Shown here one piece after another: positions 15,708 through 24,012 of a stretch of 64,000 bases of DNA. Numbering within the stretch: position 1 is the first letter of the stretch; every line of letters starts with the position of its first letter. The notes beneath the pieces were generated by a model, which worked only from the letters and a program-made list of their open reading frames with translations, was not told the DNA's origin and ran no database searches. The position numbers were made by a program, and so were the translations under genes. The stretch is from Bacteroidetes bacterium HGW-Bacteroidetes-8 (lineage in GTDB: Bacteria > Bacteroidota > Bacteroidia > Bacteroidales > UBA932), in contig PHCZ01000004.1 in NCBI GenBank assembly GCA_002840895.1, forward strand, positions 1 through 64,000, given 5' to 3'.

Positions 15708-16949
15708 ATGCACAATTTAAACGCCTTTCAGGTTTCTTTCATCATCAGAAAGAAAAAAATTGACCCCGAATACGGTCAAATCTTCGCCCGTATTCGTGTT
15801 AATGGTCGTGGAACCGAATTCAGTATTAAACACGAAGTGCTTTTAAAACAGTGGTGCAATAAGTCAGCTTCTGTTAATGGATCATCGTTTCAAGCACAAA
15901 CGGTCAATAATGCTATTGACCAAATCAAAGCACGGTTGCACAAAGCTCATAAGGAACTTGTAGATGAAAACAAATTCATAACGGCCAATCTTGTTAAATC
16001 AAGATACTTTGGAACAGACAGTGCCAGCAAAACGCTCGTTGATCTACTCAACTATCACAACAATAGAAGGCAAAACCCATTAGCTGAAGGTACATTAAAG
16101 AACTACGATACTACTGAAAAATACTTATTGGATTTCGTTGAGAAAAAAAGAAAAACCAACAATGTATTTTTGAAGGAAATCAATTATGAGTTCATTATCG
16201 ACTTTGAAACGTATCTGAGGAACAAATCCGGTCTCAATAACAATGGTTTGATGAAGCACATGGAAAGGTTTAAAAAACTACTCAATCTGGCTCATTATAT
16301 GGAATGGATTGATAAAAACCCCGGGTTTAAATTCAAGCTCAAATTTGAAAAACATGAAAGGGAATTTTTAAACGAAGACGAATTAGAGTTAATCTATAAT
16401 GCTTCATTTGAGAAACCAAACCTCGAGATCAATAAAGACATCTTCCTTTTTGCATGTTATACAGGCTTCTCCTATATTGATGTTTTCAACCTTACTGCAG
16501 ATAACATTCAACTGGGCATTGATGGCCAAAAGTGGATTTACACCAGCAGGCAAAAATCTAAAGTTCCGGTAAAGGTGCCTTTATTGGAAATTCCATTACA
16601 AATAATTGAAAAATACAGTAATCACCCTAAAACACAAAGTACAGGGAAATTGCTACCTGTTTTAACCAATCAAAGAACGAATACCAATCTCAAAAAAATA
16701 GCAAAATTACTTAAAATTGAAAAAGACCTTACTTTCCACATAGCCCGACATACCTTTGCAACCACCGTGACCCTTACAAACGGCGTACCCATAGAAACCG
16801 TATCAAAACTCCTTGGCCACTCCAGGATCACAACCACACAAGTTTACGCAAGGGTAATTGATAGAAAGATTTCAGAAGATATGGGTAGTTTGAGAAAGAT
16901 ATTAGGTGCAAAAAAAGAGAAGGTCAGAAATGTGAGCTCAGGTGATTAA
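15708..16949 (+). CDS. Tyrosine recombinase/integrase, IntDOT-like
   Basis: Site-specific recombinase of 413 residues that would integrate and excise the island at tRNA-Pro. It has an N-terminal arm-binding region, a core-binding SAM-like domain (about residues 110-210) and a catalytic domain. Catalytic residues seen are H344-x-x-R347 (HIARHTFAT), H371 (LLGHSR) and Tyr380 (QVYARV). At the place of the first catalytic Arg the sequence is TGFSYIDV, giving Ser255. The same Arg-to-Ser substitution is known in the CTnDOT integrase IntDOT. It is the first island gene and points away from the tRNA. No excisionase is adjacent. Confidence 0.93.
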   Translation: MHNLNAFQVSFIIRKKKIDPEYGQIFARIRVNGRGTEFSIKHEVLLKQWCNKSASVNGSSFQAQTVNNAIDQIKARLHKAHKELVDENKFITANLVKSRYFGTDSASKTLVDLLNYHNNRRQNPLAEGTLKNYDTTEKYLLDFVEKKRKTNNVFLKEINYEFIIDFETYLRNKSGLNNNGLMKHMERFKKLLNLAHYMEWIDKNPGFKFKLKFEKHEREFLNEDELELIYNASFEKPNLEINKDIFLFACYTGFSYIDVFNLTADNIQLGIDGQKWIYTSRQKSKVPVKVPLLEIPLQIIEKYSNHPKTQSTGKLLPVLTNQRTNTNLKKIAKLLKIEKDLTFHIARHTFATTVTLTNGVPIETVSKLLGHSRITTTQVYARVIDRKISEDMGSLRKILGAKKEKVRNVSSGD

Positions 16950-17019
16950 AATATATACAGCCGGTTTACTTACTTAAGTGCTCGATATACATCTGAATGT
17001 ATTGATTTCACATTTACTT

Positions 17020-17616
17020 TTAATTTTCAGCAAATTCAATCAATGGCTTAATATCACCATTATCAGCTTTTTTTAGTGAAGTAATGTATAAATCCCTTAT
17101 TTCATCGGGTTTGACCATATTTGATTTATGCCAGGTGAATATTTCTTGTCCAAATATTGATTCCATAATGATATCGGCCATCATTCTTGAATGTCTTCCA
17201 TTTCCATTTGGAAAACAATGAATGGAAACGATTCTATGTTTAAATCTAATAGAAATTTCTTTTGGAGAATAGGTCTTATTTTCTACCCAGTATTTTGTAT
17301 CATCAATCAGGTTTTTTAGTTCCATACCAATATGAGTCCATTTTACCCCAATATTTTTCTCTGATTTTCTAAAGGTTCCTGCCCATTTCCATACATCACC
17401 ATACATCTTTTTATGTAAATCTTTTACAAACTTTTCTGTCAATATTTTCTCAGGCTTGAAATTGGTGTGAATTGTCCATTCAACTGCTTTTTCAATATTT
17501 AGTTGTTCAAATTCATCCAGTTCCTTTTGTGTGGTTATTGATTTTACTTTTAGCCCCTCTTTTTCTTCTTCATCCAGAGGTGTCTGTCCTTTTGTATATC
17601 TTAAGCTTAATCCCAT
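17020..17616 (-). CDS. Mobile mystery protein B, Fic domain
   Basis: A 198-residue Fic-family protein. The active-site motif is IHCFPNGNGRHSRMMADI (HxFxxGNGR), so it is probably a competent AMP-transferase or related enzyme. The beginning reads TPLDEEEKEGLKVKSITTQ, typical of the 'mobile mystery protein B' family that co-occurs with protein A on mobile elements. Its start overlaps the 3' end of the HTH gene by 10 nt, so the two are translationally coupled. A toxin-antitoxin-like or element-stability role is a reasonable inference, not shown. Confidence 0.9.
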   Translation of the reverse strand: MGLSLRYTKGQTPLDEEEKEGLKVKSITTQKELDEFEQLNIEKAVEWTIHTNFKPEKILTEKFVKDLHKKMYGDVWKWAGTFRKSEKNIGVKWTHIGMELKNLIDDTKYWVENKTYSPKEISIRFKHRIVSIHCFPNGNGRHSRMMADIIMESIFGQEIFTWHKSNMVKPDEIRDLYITSLKKADNGDIKPLIEFAEN

Positions 17617-18068
17617 AATGATTTTCTCATTTCCCTTTTTATTTCGTTGGCTAAGTCTATGATCGAGTCATTAATCTTTTTCTCGCTGATTCCTTGATTT
17701 TCTAATTGCATATTCTGATTGGTTCTTAACACAATTTTTCGAGCCAGATTTTCAGCTTTTCTATTGATTAGATTGTCAATGGTGCCATCCTTTGGGACAA
17801 ACCCATAGACAAATTTTAAATCTAGTGATTCAGCAACTTCCTTTAGTGAGTTAATTGATATAGAGCCTTTAGCCTCACTATCTTCGACTCTTTTTACTCC
17901 TTGCCTGGTAATACCTAACTTGTCTCCAAGTTGAGCCATAGTCATATTAAGTGCTATCCGGATCGTGTTTATCCATCCTTTTTCGGGTACCACAACCATT
18001 TCTGCTTTTTGAAAAGGTTTTAATTTTTGATCCAATTGTTCGATTAAAAGTTTTTTCTTATTCCTCAT
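17607..18068 (-). CDS. Mobile mystery protein A, HTH regulator
   Basis: A 153-residue protein with a central XRE-type helix-turn-helix (LNMTMAQLGDKLGITRQGVK, about residues 47-66). It matches the 'mobile mystery protein A' family, partner of the Fic protein encoded immediately downstream. Upstream (18085-18142) lie two TTTACA/TGTAAA inverted repeats with 12 nt spacers, good candidates for its own operator. It probably represses the pair. Confidence 0.88.
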   Translation of the reverse strand: MRNKKKLLIEQLDQKLKPFQKAEMVVVPEKGWINTIRIALNMTMAQLGDKLGITRQGVKRVEDSEAKGSISINSLKEVAESLDLKFVYGFVPKDGTIDNLINRKAENLARKIVLRTNQNMQLENQGISEKKINDSIIDLANEIKREMRKSLWD

Positions 18069-18084
18069 GAACTACCTTTTTAAA

Positions 18085-18185
18085 TTTACAATCAATACTA
18101 AATGTAAATGTTATTGTTTACAAATATATAAAAATGTAAACAAAAATAGATACAAAAAATAATAAAAGTAAATTATTATGTTTAC
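18085..18185. promoter_or_regulatory. Tandem inverted repeats, likely operator of the mobile mystery pair
   Basis: TTTACA (18085-18090) pairs with TGTAAA (18103-18108). TGTTTAC (18115-18121) pairs with GTAAACA (18136-18142). The first has a 12 nt spacer and the second 14 nt. A further GTAAA/TTTAC pair is at 18168-18185. They lie directly between the leftward HTH gene and the rightward small ORF, so one repressor could control both. Confidence 0.6.
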
Positions 18186-18190
18186 TTTAT

Positions 18191-18433
18191 ATGTTGCTTT
18201 TATGCTTTTGGATTATATATTGCGCATTGTATTCTTGGTTTACAGTAGTCAACAAAGAAACCTTTCTAGATAACTATGTCACCAAAAACATCCGTTTAAA
18301 CTGCTATGCAATTGATAAGTTTTTTGTGGAACTAGTTTATTGTTCAAAAGAAAACAAGATAATAGAAGTAAGAAGTTTCGATTCAGGGGCTGATCTAGAT
18401 AAATATTTAAACTGCAGAAACATTGATATTTAA
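18191..18433 (+). CDS. Small hypothetical protein with an N-terminal membrane segment
   Basis: An 80-residue frame with an ATG start. The first 20 residues are hydrophobic (LLLCFWIIYCALYSWFTVV). The rest is a short soluble part with four Cys in total. I do not recognise it. It is divergent from the mobile mystery pair and overlaps the stop of the convergent HTH gene by 4 nt. It may be a real island gene, but codon evidence alone is modest. Confidence 0.4.
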   Translation: MLLLCFWIIYCALYSWFTVVNKETFLDNYVTKNIRLNCYAIDKFFVELVYCSKENKIIEVRSFDSGADLDKYLNCRNIDI

Positions 18434-18687
18434 TCTTTATCCTTTTTGATGTCAAAATCAAAAAAATCTTTAAGAGTTATTCCTATCATTTTACAAAATT
18501 TGTTTATTGTATAAATTGTGACACCTCTTTTATTACTCTTATTTTCCCATCTACTTAGAATTTGCCTATCGATATCATGTTTTTTGGCAAAGTCAGATGG
18601 AGAAAGACCAGTTTTAATTCTCAAAAACTTAATTCTATCTGCAATTTTATTTTTAAGGGCGATATCATCATTTTCCAACTTACTCAT
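18430..18687 (-). CDS. XRE-family HTH regulator
   Basis: An 85-residue DNA-binding protein, essentially one helix-turn-helix domain: KFLRIKTGLSPSDFAKKHDI then DRQILSRWENKS. It ends with an acidic/basic tail (FFDFDIKKDKD). A palindrome CAAACA/TGTTTG lies 50-72 bp upstream of its start, suggesting autoregulation. No partner toxin is adjacent. Confidence 0.82.
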   Translation of the reverse strand: MSKLENDDIALKNKIADRIKFLRIKTGLSPSDFAKKHDIDRQILSRWENKSNKRGVTIYTINKFCKMIGITLKDFFDFDIKKDKD

Positions 18688-18736
18688 ACCGCAATTTGAT
18701 AATAATTTAAAATTTATTTGTAATCCGTTTGGCTTA

Positions 18737-18759
18737 CAAACATTTTATTATTATGTTTG
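18737..18759. promoter_or_regulatory. Palindrome upstream of the small HTH gene
   Basis: CAAACA (18737-18742) and TGTTTG (18754-18759) form an inverted repeat with an 11 nt spacer in the promoter region of the leftward HTH gene. Likely its operator. Confidence 0.45.
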
Positions 18760-18780
18760 CTTAAGATTACATAAATTTGC

Positions 18781-19207
18781 GATTCTTCAAATAGAGCAAA
18801 CATTGAAGCATTCGCTTTGAATCTCGTTATCGAAAACTGGCGTTTTTAAATTACCACGAGATGATAAGTATGATGCTCACGTCTATAAGGGCGTGGGCTC
18901 ACTTATCTGTGGTAAAGGTACCGCCAGTGCCCCGATAACAGTAAGCTGAGTTCCACGCCTATTTCGTTGGCCATAACCATAGGCAAACTCTCCTTATTAT
19001 TCTTAGCACACTTCACAATTTCTAGGGGTTTCGCAATAAATTATTGTTTAACCCTATACTCCATTAAGCCTATGACAAACAACCTCTAAGCTTGCTCAAA
19101 TTATCTAAGCACTCCACAACGGCTCTACACATCACCTCTAGTCAGGTCGGCAAAGCCACGCCCCTTGTTAAAATCATTTAGCCATGAGGCAAGGGGCCAC
19201 GGAGTGC
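18781..19207. ncRNA. Nested inverted repeats, candidate large structured RNA
   Basis: No gene covers 18688-19516. One element (18826-18939) is a ladder of paired 7-mers in perfectly nested order: GTTATCG/CGATAAC, ACTGGCG/CGCCAGT, TTACCAC/GTGGTAA, GATAAGT/ACTTATC, and CACG/CGTG closing a small loop. A second nest (18978-19074) has CATAGGC/GCCTATG outside TAGGG-TT/AACCCTA outside CAATAA/TTATTG. A third (19109-19207) has GCACTCC/GGAGTGC outside GCCCCTTG/CAAGGGGC. Three consecutive long-range stems fit a folded RNA, or a DNA structure such as an origin. I could not match it to tmRNA, RNase P RNA, SRP RNA or a group II intron. The strand is undetermined. Confidence 0.55.
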
Positions 19208-19222
19208 AAAAGGCAAAGACGT

Positions 19223-19500
19223 CAATCAAAGTACGTCATTGCGCTTCGTCCTCCGTAACTAGCGATAGCTGTGAAGGAGCAAAGCAACCTCGTCAAGCAA
19301 GCAAAATTTATCTTCAAAACGCCCGTCATTGCGAGCTGTGTCTACCATAGCTTCAGCGAAGGTGGACGCAGCGAAGCAAAAAGACCTCCTCAAACTTTCC
19401 ACAGACAGAGAAGGCCTTATAACTATTTACTAACCACCTTTCCGGGCATGGCTCTAATCATTTCCGTTTACCGGAGGCTGAGCGGAGTCGAAGCCGGGGG
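19223..19500. repeat. REP-like palindromic elements upstream of susC
   Basis: Two units of the form CGTCATTGCG..CAAAGCAACC (19223-19291) and CGTCATTGCGAGC..GCGAAGCAAAA (19325-19381), with a related CGGAGGCTGAGCGGAG tract at 19471-19486. The same element type recurs at 28170-28230, 55570-55760, 56560-56660 and inside a gene at 57129-57185. The susC promoter must lie within or downstream of these. Confidence 0.6.
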
Positions 19501-19516
19501 AGGACAAACCAAAAAT

Positions 19517-22504
19517 ATGAAAAATAAATACCAATTCAAGAACATACGGCAGCAAATCACAACCTGCCTCCTCATGTTGCCCCTCACTTTTTCTCTTTTA
19601 GCCCAAACACCTTCCACCTTGGAAGTGCAAGGGCAAATCAATGACGGTGCTTCGCCTATACCCGGGGCAACAGTTCTCATAAAGGGAGAATTACGAGGTA
19701 CCGTCTCTGATTTTAACGGGCAATTTGAAATAAACGCTCTGCCAAATGACACCCTGGTTATTAGTTACATCGGCTATGCCACAGTAGAGGAAGTTGTCAA
19801 CAACCGCAATTCCATCAATGTCACAATGCAGGAAGATGCTACGACCCTGCGCGAAGTGGTCGTCAATGCAGGTTATTATTCAGTAAAGGACCGCGAACGC
19901 ACAGGTAGTATCTCCAGAATCACTGCTGAGGAAATCGAAAACCAACCCGTCAATAATCCATTGGCAACGATGCAAGGACGAATGGCAGGGGTTGATATTT
20001 CTGAAACTTCCGGCGTGCCGGGCAGCGGGTTCAATATCCAAATTAGGGGGCGAAGCAGCATCGCTGCAGGTACTGCTCCTTTGTATATCATTGATGGGGT
20101 GCCATTCGATTCACAATCTATGGGTTTCCAAGACACCTCAATCGGCATCCTCCCGGGCAGTAACATCAGCCCCCTCAATGCCATCAACCCGGCTTCTATT
20201 GAATCCATAGAGGTACTTAAAGATGCTGATGCCACGGCAATCTACGGTTCACGAGGAGCCAATGGTGTGGTGTTGATCACTACCAAAAAAGGCAAGGAAG
20301 GCAAAACCCGGTTCTCCATCCAAAGTGCAACAGGTATTGCGCATACCGAAAACAGGGTAAAACTTCTCAATACAGAACAATACCTCGAAATGCGCCGTGA
20401 GGCCTTTGCAAACGATGGTATTGAGGAGTACCCCTTTAATGCCTATGATGTGAATGGCACTTGGGACCAAAACCGATATACCGATTGGCAAAAAGAGCTC
20501 CTGGGTGGTCAGGCAAACTTAAAGCTGCTGCAGGGGTCTGTTTCTGGTGGCAATCAACACACTCAATTTTACCTAAGTGGGCTTGCCCAAAATGAAACTA
20601 CTGTCTTTCCCGGCGGGTTCAACTATGACAGGATTACAGCCAACTCAAACCTTAACCACCAAAGCGACAATCGCAAATTTGAGGTTTCCCTAAACGTTGG
20701 ATTTTCCCTTGAAGACAACAAACTGCCCAATTTTGATCCTGCATTCACTGCACTTAATTTGGCGCCAAATGCACCGGCCTTATTCGATGAAGAGGGCAAC
20801 CTCAATTGGGAAAACTCCTCCTGGACAAACCCCTTGGCAAACCTCGAAGGCAACTACACTTCAGATTCTCAAAACCTGTTTTCAAGCCTTTCAATGGGGT
20901 ACCACCTTACACCGCAACTTCAGGCCAAATTAAATGTGGGTTACGGTAACTCACAATTAAAAGACAACAACACCTTCCCTCATACAATGTTTGATCCCGC
21001 CTGGGGAATGGATAGTAGTGCCTCAATGATTATTGTTCAGGAAAATGACAAATCCTTTTGGATTGCTGAACCACAAATTCAGTGGTCAAAAAAATGGGAA
21101 AACAACGCTCTGAATATCATCTTGGGAAGCACCTTCCAAAAACAAACATTTGATCGCCACGGCCTCATTGCAATAGGCTTTCCATCAGACAGGTTTATAA
21201 ACAACATAAGTGCAGCAACCACGCTTATCGTTACCAATGAAAACAAAACCGAATACACCACCCAATCCTTCTTTACCCGTGTCAATTACAACCTCAAAGA
21301 AAAACTGTTTTTGAACCTTACAGGAAGAAGAGACGGCTCAAGCCGCTTTGGCCCGGGCAATAAATATGGGAACTTTGGTGCTGTAGGTGCTGCCTGGATT
21401 TTTTCTGAAGAGCTCAAACTTCCTTGGCTGAATTTCGGAAAATTCAGGTCAAGTTACGGTATAACAGGTAACGACCAGATTGGCGATTACCAGTACCTGC
21501 ACAATTACATCATTACAGACGACCAGTATGAAGATAATATTGGCCTTACACCAACAAGACTATTCAATCCCCATTTCAAATGGGAAGAAAGTAAAAAATG
21601 GGAACTGGCATTGGATCTTGGGTTTTTTCAAAACAAGCTTTCAACCACATTGGCTTATTACAACAACCGTTCATCAAACCAACTCATACTATACCCGCTT
21701 CCGGGAACTACAGGTTTTACAGGCATACAGGCAAATTTGGATGCATTGGTAGAAAACTCCGGCTGGGAAGTTGAAATTTCCGCAAGAATCATTCGTAAGA
21801 AAGACTTCAAATGGAATGCAGATTTCAATCTCTCTATTCCCAAAAACAAATTGCTTGAATTCCCGGGTCTTGAAAATACCACTTACAACAATCAGCTCGT
21901 CATTGGTCAATCACTTGACATTGTAAAATTATACAAGCTACAAGGGGTCAATTCGGAGACAGGACTGTTTGAATTTGAGGATTTTAACAACGACGGGGTG
22001 GTTACAGCTATGGATGATCGTCAATACATAGCTGATTTGTCACCCGAATTTTACGGTGGTTTAAACAATAACCTCCACTACAAAAATTGGTCACTCAACG
22101 TGTTTTTCCAGTTTATGAAAAAAATGAGCTTCAATGAATACCGATTCACCAACCCCGCCGGCACCCTATCAAACCAGCCTGTAGGCGTTCTTGACAGATG
22201 GCAAAATCCGGGCGATACTGCACCCATGCAACGGTTCACCTCAGGAGCTGACCCCGATGCGTTCAATGCCTATACCCGTTTTACTCAAAGCACAGGGGCA
22301 ATTAGTGATGCATCATTCATACGCCTTAAAACGATGGCTCTGAGTTATACATTGACTATAAAAGACCTTACAACTTGCAAATTGTCACTGCAAGGCCAAA
22401 ACCTCCTCACACTTACAAATTTCAAAGGTGCAGACCCTGAACAACTCAATGGATTTATGCCTCCATTAAGGAGAATAACTTTTGGGGTCGAACTGAATTT
22501 TTAA
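19517..22504 (+). CDS. SusC/RagA-type TonB-dependent outer-membrane transporter
   Basis: Outer-membrane beta-barrel that imports oligosaccharides or peptides together with a SusD-like lid. I chose ATG 19517 because it begins a signal peptide (TTCLLMLPLTFSLLAQ), giving 995 residues; the longer open frame upstream runs through REP repeats. Domains in order are a carboxypeptidase-regulatory-like domain (GQINDGASPIPGATVLIKG), then the plug (GRMAGVDISETSGVPG, YIIDGVPF, DADATAIYGSRGANGVVLIT), then the barrel ending GVELNF. The SusD gene follows after 16 nt. With an S9 peptidase downstream, peptide rather than glycan uptake is plausible. Confidence 0.95.
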   Translation: MKNKYQFKNIRQQITTCLLMLPLTFSLLAQTPSTLEVQGQINDGASPIPGATVLIKGELRGTVSDFNGQFEINALPNDTLVISYIGYATVEEVVNNRNSINVTMQEDATTLREVVVNAGYYSVKDRERTGSISRITAEEIENQPVNNPLATMQGRMAGVDISETSGVPGSGFNIQIRGRSSIAAGTAPLYIIDGVPFDSQSMGFQDTSIGILPGSNISPLNAINPASIESIEVLKDADATAIYGSRGANGVVLITTKKGKEGKTRFSIQSATGIAHTENRVKLLNTEQYLEMRREAFANDGIEEYPFNAYDVNGTWDQNRYTDWQKELLGGQANLKLLQGSVSGGNQHTQFYLSGLAQNETTVFPGGFNYDRITANSNLNHQSDNRKFEVSLNVGFSLEDNKLPNFDPAFTALNLAPNAPALFDEEGNLNWENSSWTNPLANLEGNYTSDSQNLFSSLSMGYHLTPQLQAKLNVGYGNSQLKDNNTFPHTMFDPAWGMDSSASMIIVQENDKSFWIAEPQIQWSKKWENNALNIILGSTFQKQTFDRHGLIAIGFPSDRFINNISAATTLIVTNENKTEYTTQSFFTRVNYNLKEKLFLNLTGRRDGSSRFGPGNKYGNFGAVGAAWIFSEELKLPWLNFGKFRSSYGITGNDQIGDYQYLHNYIITDDQYEDNIGLTPTRLFNPHFKWEESKKWELALDLGFFQNKLSTTLAYYNNRSSNQLILYPLPGTTGFTGIQANLDALVENSGWEVEISARIIRKKDFKWNADFNLSIPKNKLLEFPGLENTTYNNQLVIGQSLDIVKLYKLQGVNSETGLFEFEDFNNDGVVTAMDDRQYIADLSPEFYGGLNNNLHYKNWSLNVFFQFMKKMSFNEYRFTNPAGTLSNQPVGVLDRWQNPGDTAPMQRFTSGADPDAFNAYTRFTQSTGAISDASFIRLKTMALSYTLTIKDLTTCKLSLQGQNLLTLTNFKGADPEQLNGFMPPLRRITFGVELNF

Positions 22505-22520
22505 TTTAAAACAAATAAAA

Positions 22521-23927
22521 ATGAAAACAATACTAAAACAATACCAATCTCATTTTATAAAAGGAGTAACGTTTGCTACAATGTCATTTCTTATGCTACT
22601 AAGTTGTAGCGACTTCCTTGAGCCTGATGATCCCTTCGGTCAAATCCCTTATGTGGAGATTTTTGAAGACGAAGCAACTGCCACAGCTGCTGTAACTACC
22701 CTGTATGCAAAACTTAGAGACGATGTATTGCTCACCGGTAATTCCTCCGGTTTGAGCGTTCGAATGGGACTGTATGCAGACGAACTCGATTTCTATGGAA
22801 TGCCGGGAGAGTCGGCCTTTGAAATTTACCAGCATCAAATAATTGCTTCCAATAGTGCCGTTCAATCCACCTGGAATAGCACATACAACCTCATTCATAT
22901 GGCAAATGCAGCTTTGGAAGGATTAGAAAAGTCTGAAGCTTTATCTCAAAACTTAAAAAACCAACTCAGGGGAGAATCCTTGTTCATCAGGGCATTTTCT
23001 CATGATTACCTGCTCAACCTTTTTGGCGATATCCCTTACATTACCTCTACAGACTTTGAACTCAATAAAGACGTAAGCCGATTGCCACAAAACACGGTTT
23101 ATGAATTCATTTTAACTGACTTGAATGAAGCAAAATCCTTACTGGGCGAAAACTATATCGGTGAGGAACGCACGCGGGTGAACAAAGCAGGCATTAGTGC
23201 CTTGTTGGCCAGAGTTCACCTCTACCTCGGAAACTGGCAGGAAGCCGAAGCACAAAGCAACAGTGTCATCAGTAATACAGCGCTTTACAGTCTTGAGCCA
23301 AACATTGAAAACGAATTCTTAATCAATAGTAACTCGGCAATTCTGCAGTTCAAACCCAAAAATTTTGGAACAAATACACATGAAGCTTCCACATTTATAT
23401 TTATAAGTGTACCACCACCTTTTTTAGCACTGACTAACAGTTTGGTCGAAGCTTTTGAAGAAAATGATTTAAGAAGAACACATTGGATAGATGAACTGAA
23501 CGATGGCAATCAAACCTGGTACCATGCTTACAAATACAAAGCTACAGGCAATACCGGAATGAGTTTGGAATACTCCATTGTGTTTCGCCTTGCTGAAATC
23601 TACCTCATTCGCGCCGAAGCAAGGGCAATGCAAAACAACCTGCAAGGAGCCTTGCAGGACCTAAACACCATAAGAGCTCGTGCAGGACTGGAAAATGCAG
23701 TTGCTGGTTCTCAAACAGATTTAATCACCGCCATCCTCAATGAAAGGAGGTTCGAACTCTTTACAGAACACGGTCATCGCTGGTTTGATATCAAGCGATT
23801 AAATAAGGCTAGCCAAATCCTTAGCCCAATCAAACCCGGTTGGAGGGAAACAAATACACTATGGCCCATTCCCGAAGCTGACCTTTTAATCAATCCCAAC
23901 CTGCAACCTCAAAACCCCGGCTATTAA
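22521..23927 (+). CDS. SusD/RagB-type outer-membrane lipoprotein
   Basis: Substrate-binding lid for the adjacent SusC-type transporter. It is a 468-residue lipoprotein: the lipobox LMLLSC gives Cys29. The next residues SDFLEPDDP are typical of the family. TPR-like helices include AEIYLIRAEARAMQNNLQGA and LNTIRARAGL. The C-terminal family motif is ILNERRFELFTEHGHRWFDI, and the protein ends LWPIPEADLLINPNLQPQNP. A perfect terminator hairpin lies 14 nt after the stop. Together with SusC it forms a two-gene operon. Confidence 0.96.
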   Translation: MKTILKQYQSHFIKGVTFATMSFLMLLSCSDFLEPDDPFGQIPYVEIFEDEATATAAVTTLYAKLRDDVLLTGNSSGLSVRMGLYADELDFYGMPGESAFEIYQHQIIASNSAVQSTWNSTYNLIHMANAALEGLEKSEALSQNLKNQLRGESLFIRAFSHDYLLNLFGDIPYITSTDFELNKDVSRLPQNTVYEFILTDLNEAKSLLGENYIGEERTRVNKAGISALLARVHLYLGNWQEAEAQSNSVISNTALYSLEPNIENEFLINSNSAILQFKPKNFGTNTHEASTFIFISVPPPFLALTNSLVEAFEENDLRRTHWIDELNDGNQTWYHAYKYKATGNTGMSLEYSIVFRLAEIYLIRAEARAMQNNLQGALQDLNTIRARAGLENAVAGSQTDLITAILNERRFELFTEHGHRWFDIKRLNKASQILSPIKPGWRETNTLWPIPEADLLINPNLQPQNPGY

Positions 23928-23940
23928 AAAATGAAACTCT

Positions 23941-23966
23941 AAAAAGGGGCATCTTGCCCCTTTTTA
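23941..23966 (+). terminator. Terminator after the susCD-like operon
   Basis: Perfect 11 bp stem AAAAAGGGGCA / TGCCCCTTTTT with a TCT loop. The 5' A and 3' T runs make it work in both directions. Confidence 0.9.
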
Positions 23967-24012
23967 TGAGTGTTGGATAAAAAAATAATGTACTATTAAT
24001 CAAAACCTTAAA

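Noticed and set aside
18826-19207. Identification of the structured region as tmRNA, RNase P RNA or a group II intron
   Set aside because: No tmRNA acceptor/T arm, no GAGGAAAGTCC-type RNase P core, and no domain V or reverse transcriptase nearby.
19271-19516. 82-residue N-terminal extension of the SusC-type gene
   Set aside because: The extension is REP-repeat DNA read through; the internal ATG at 19517 starts a proper signal peptide.
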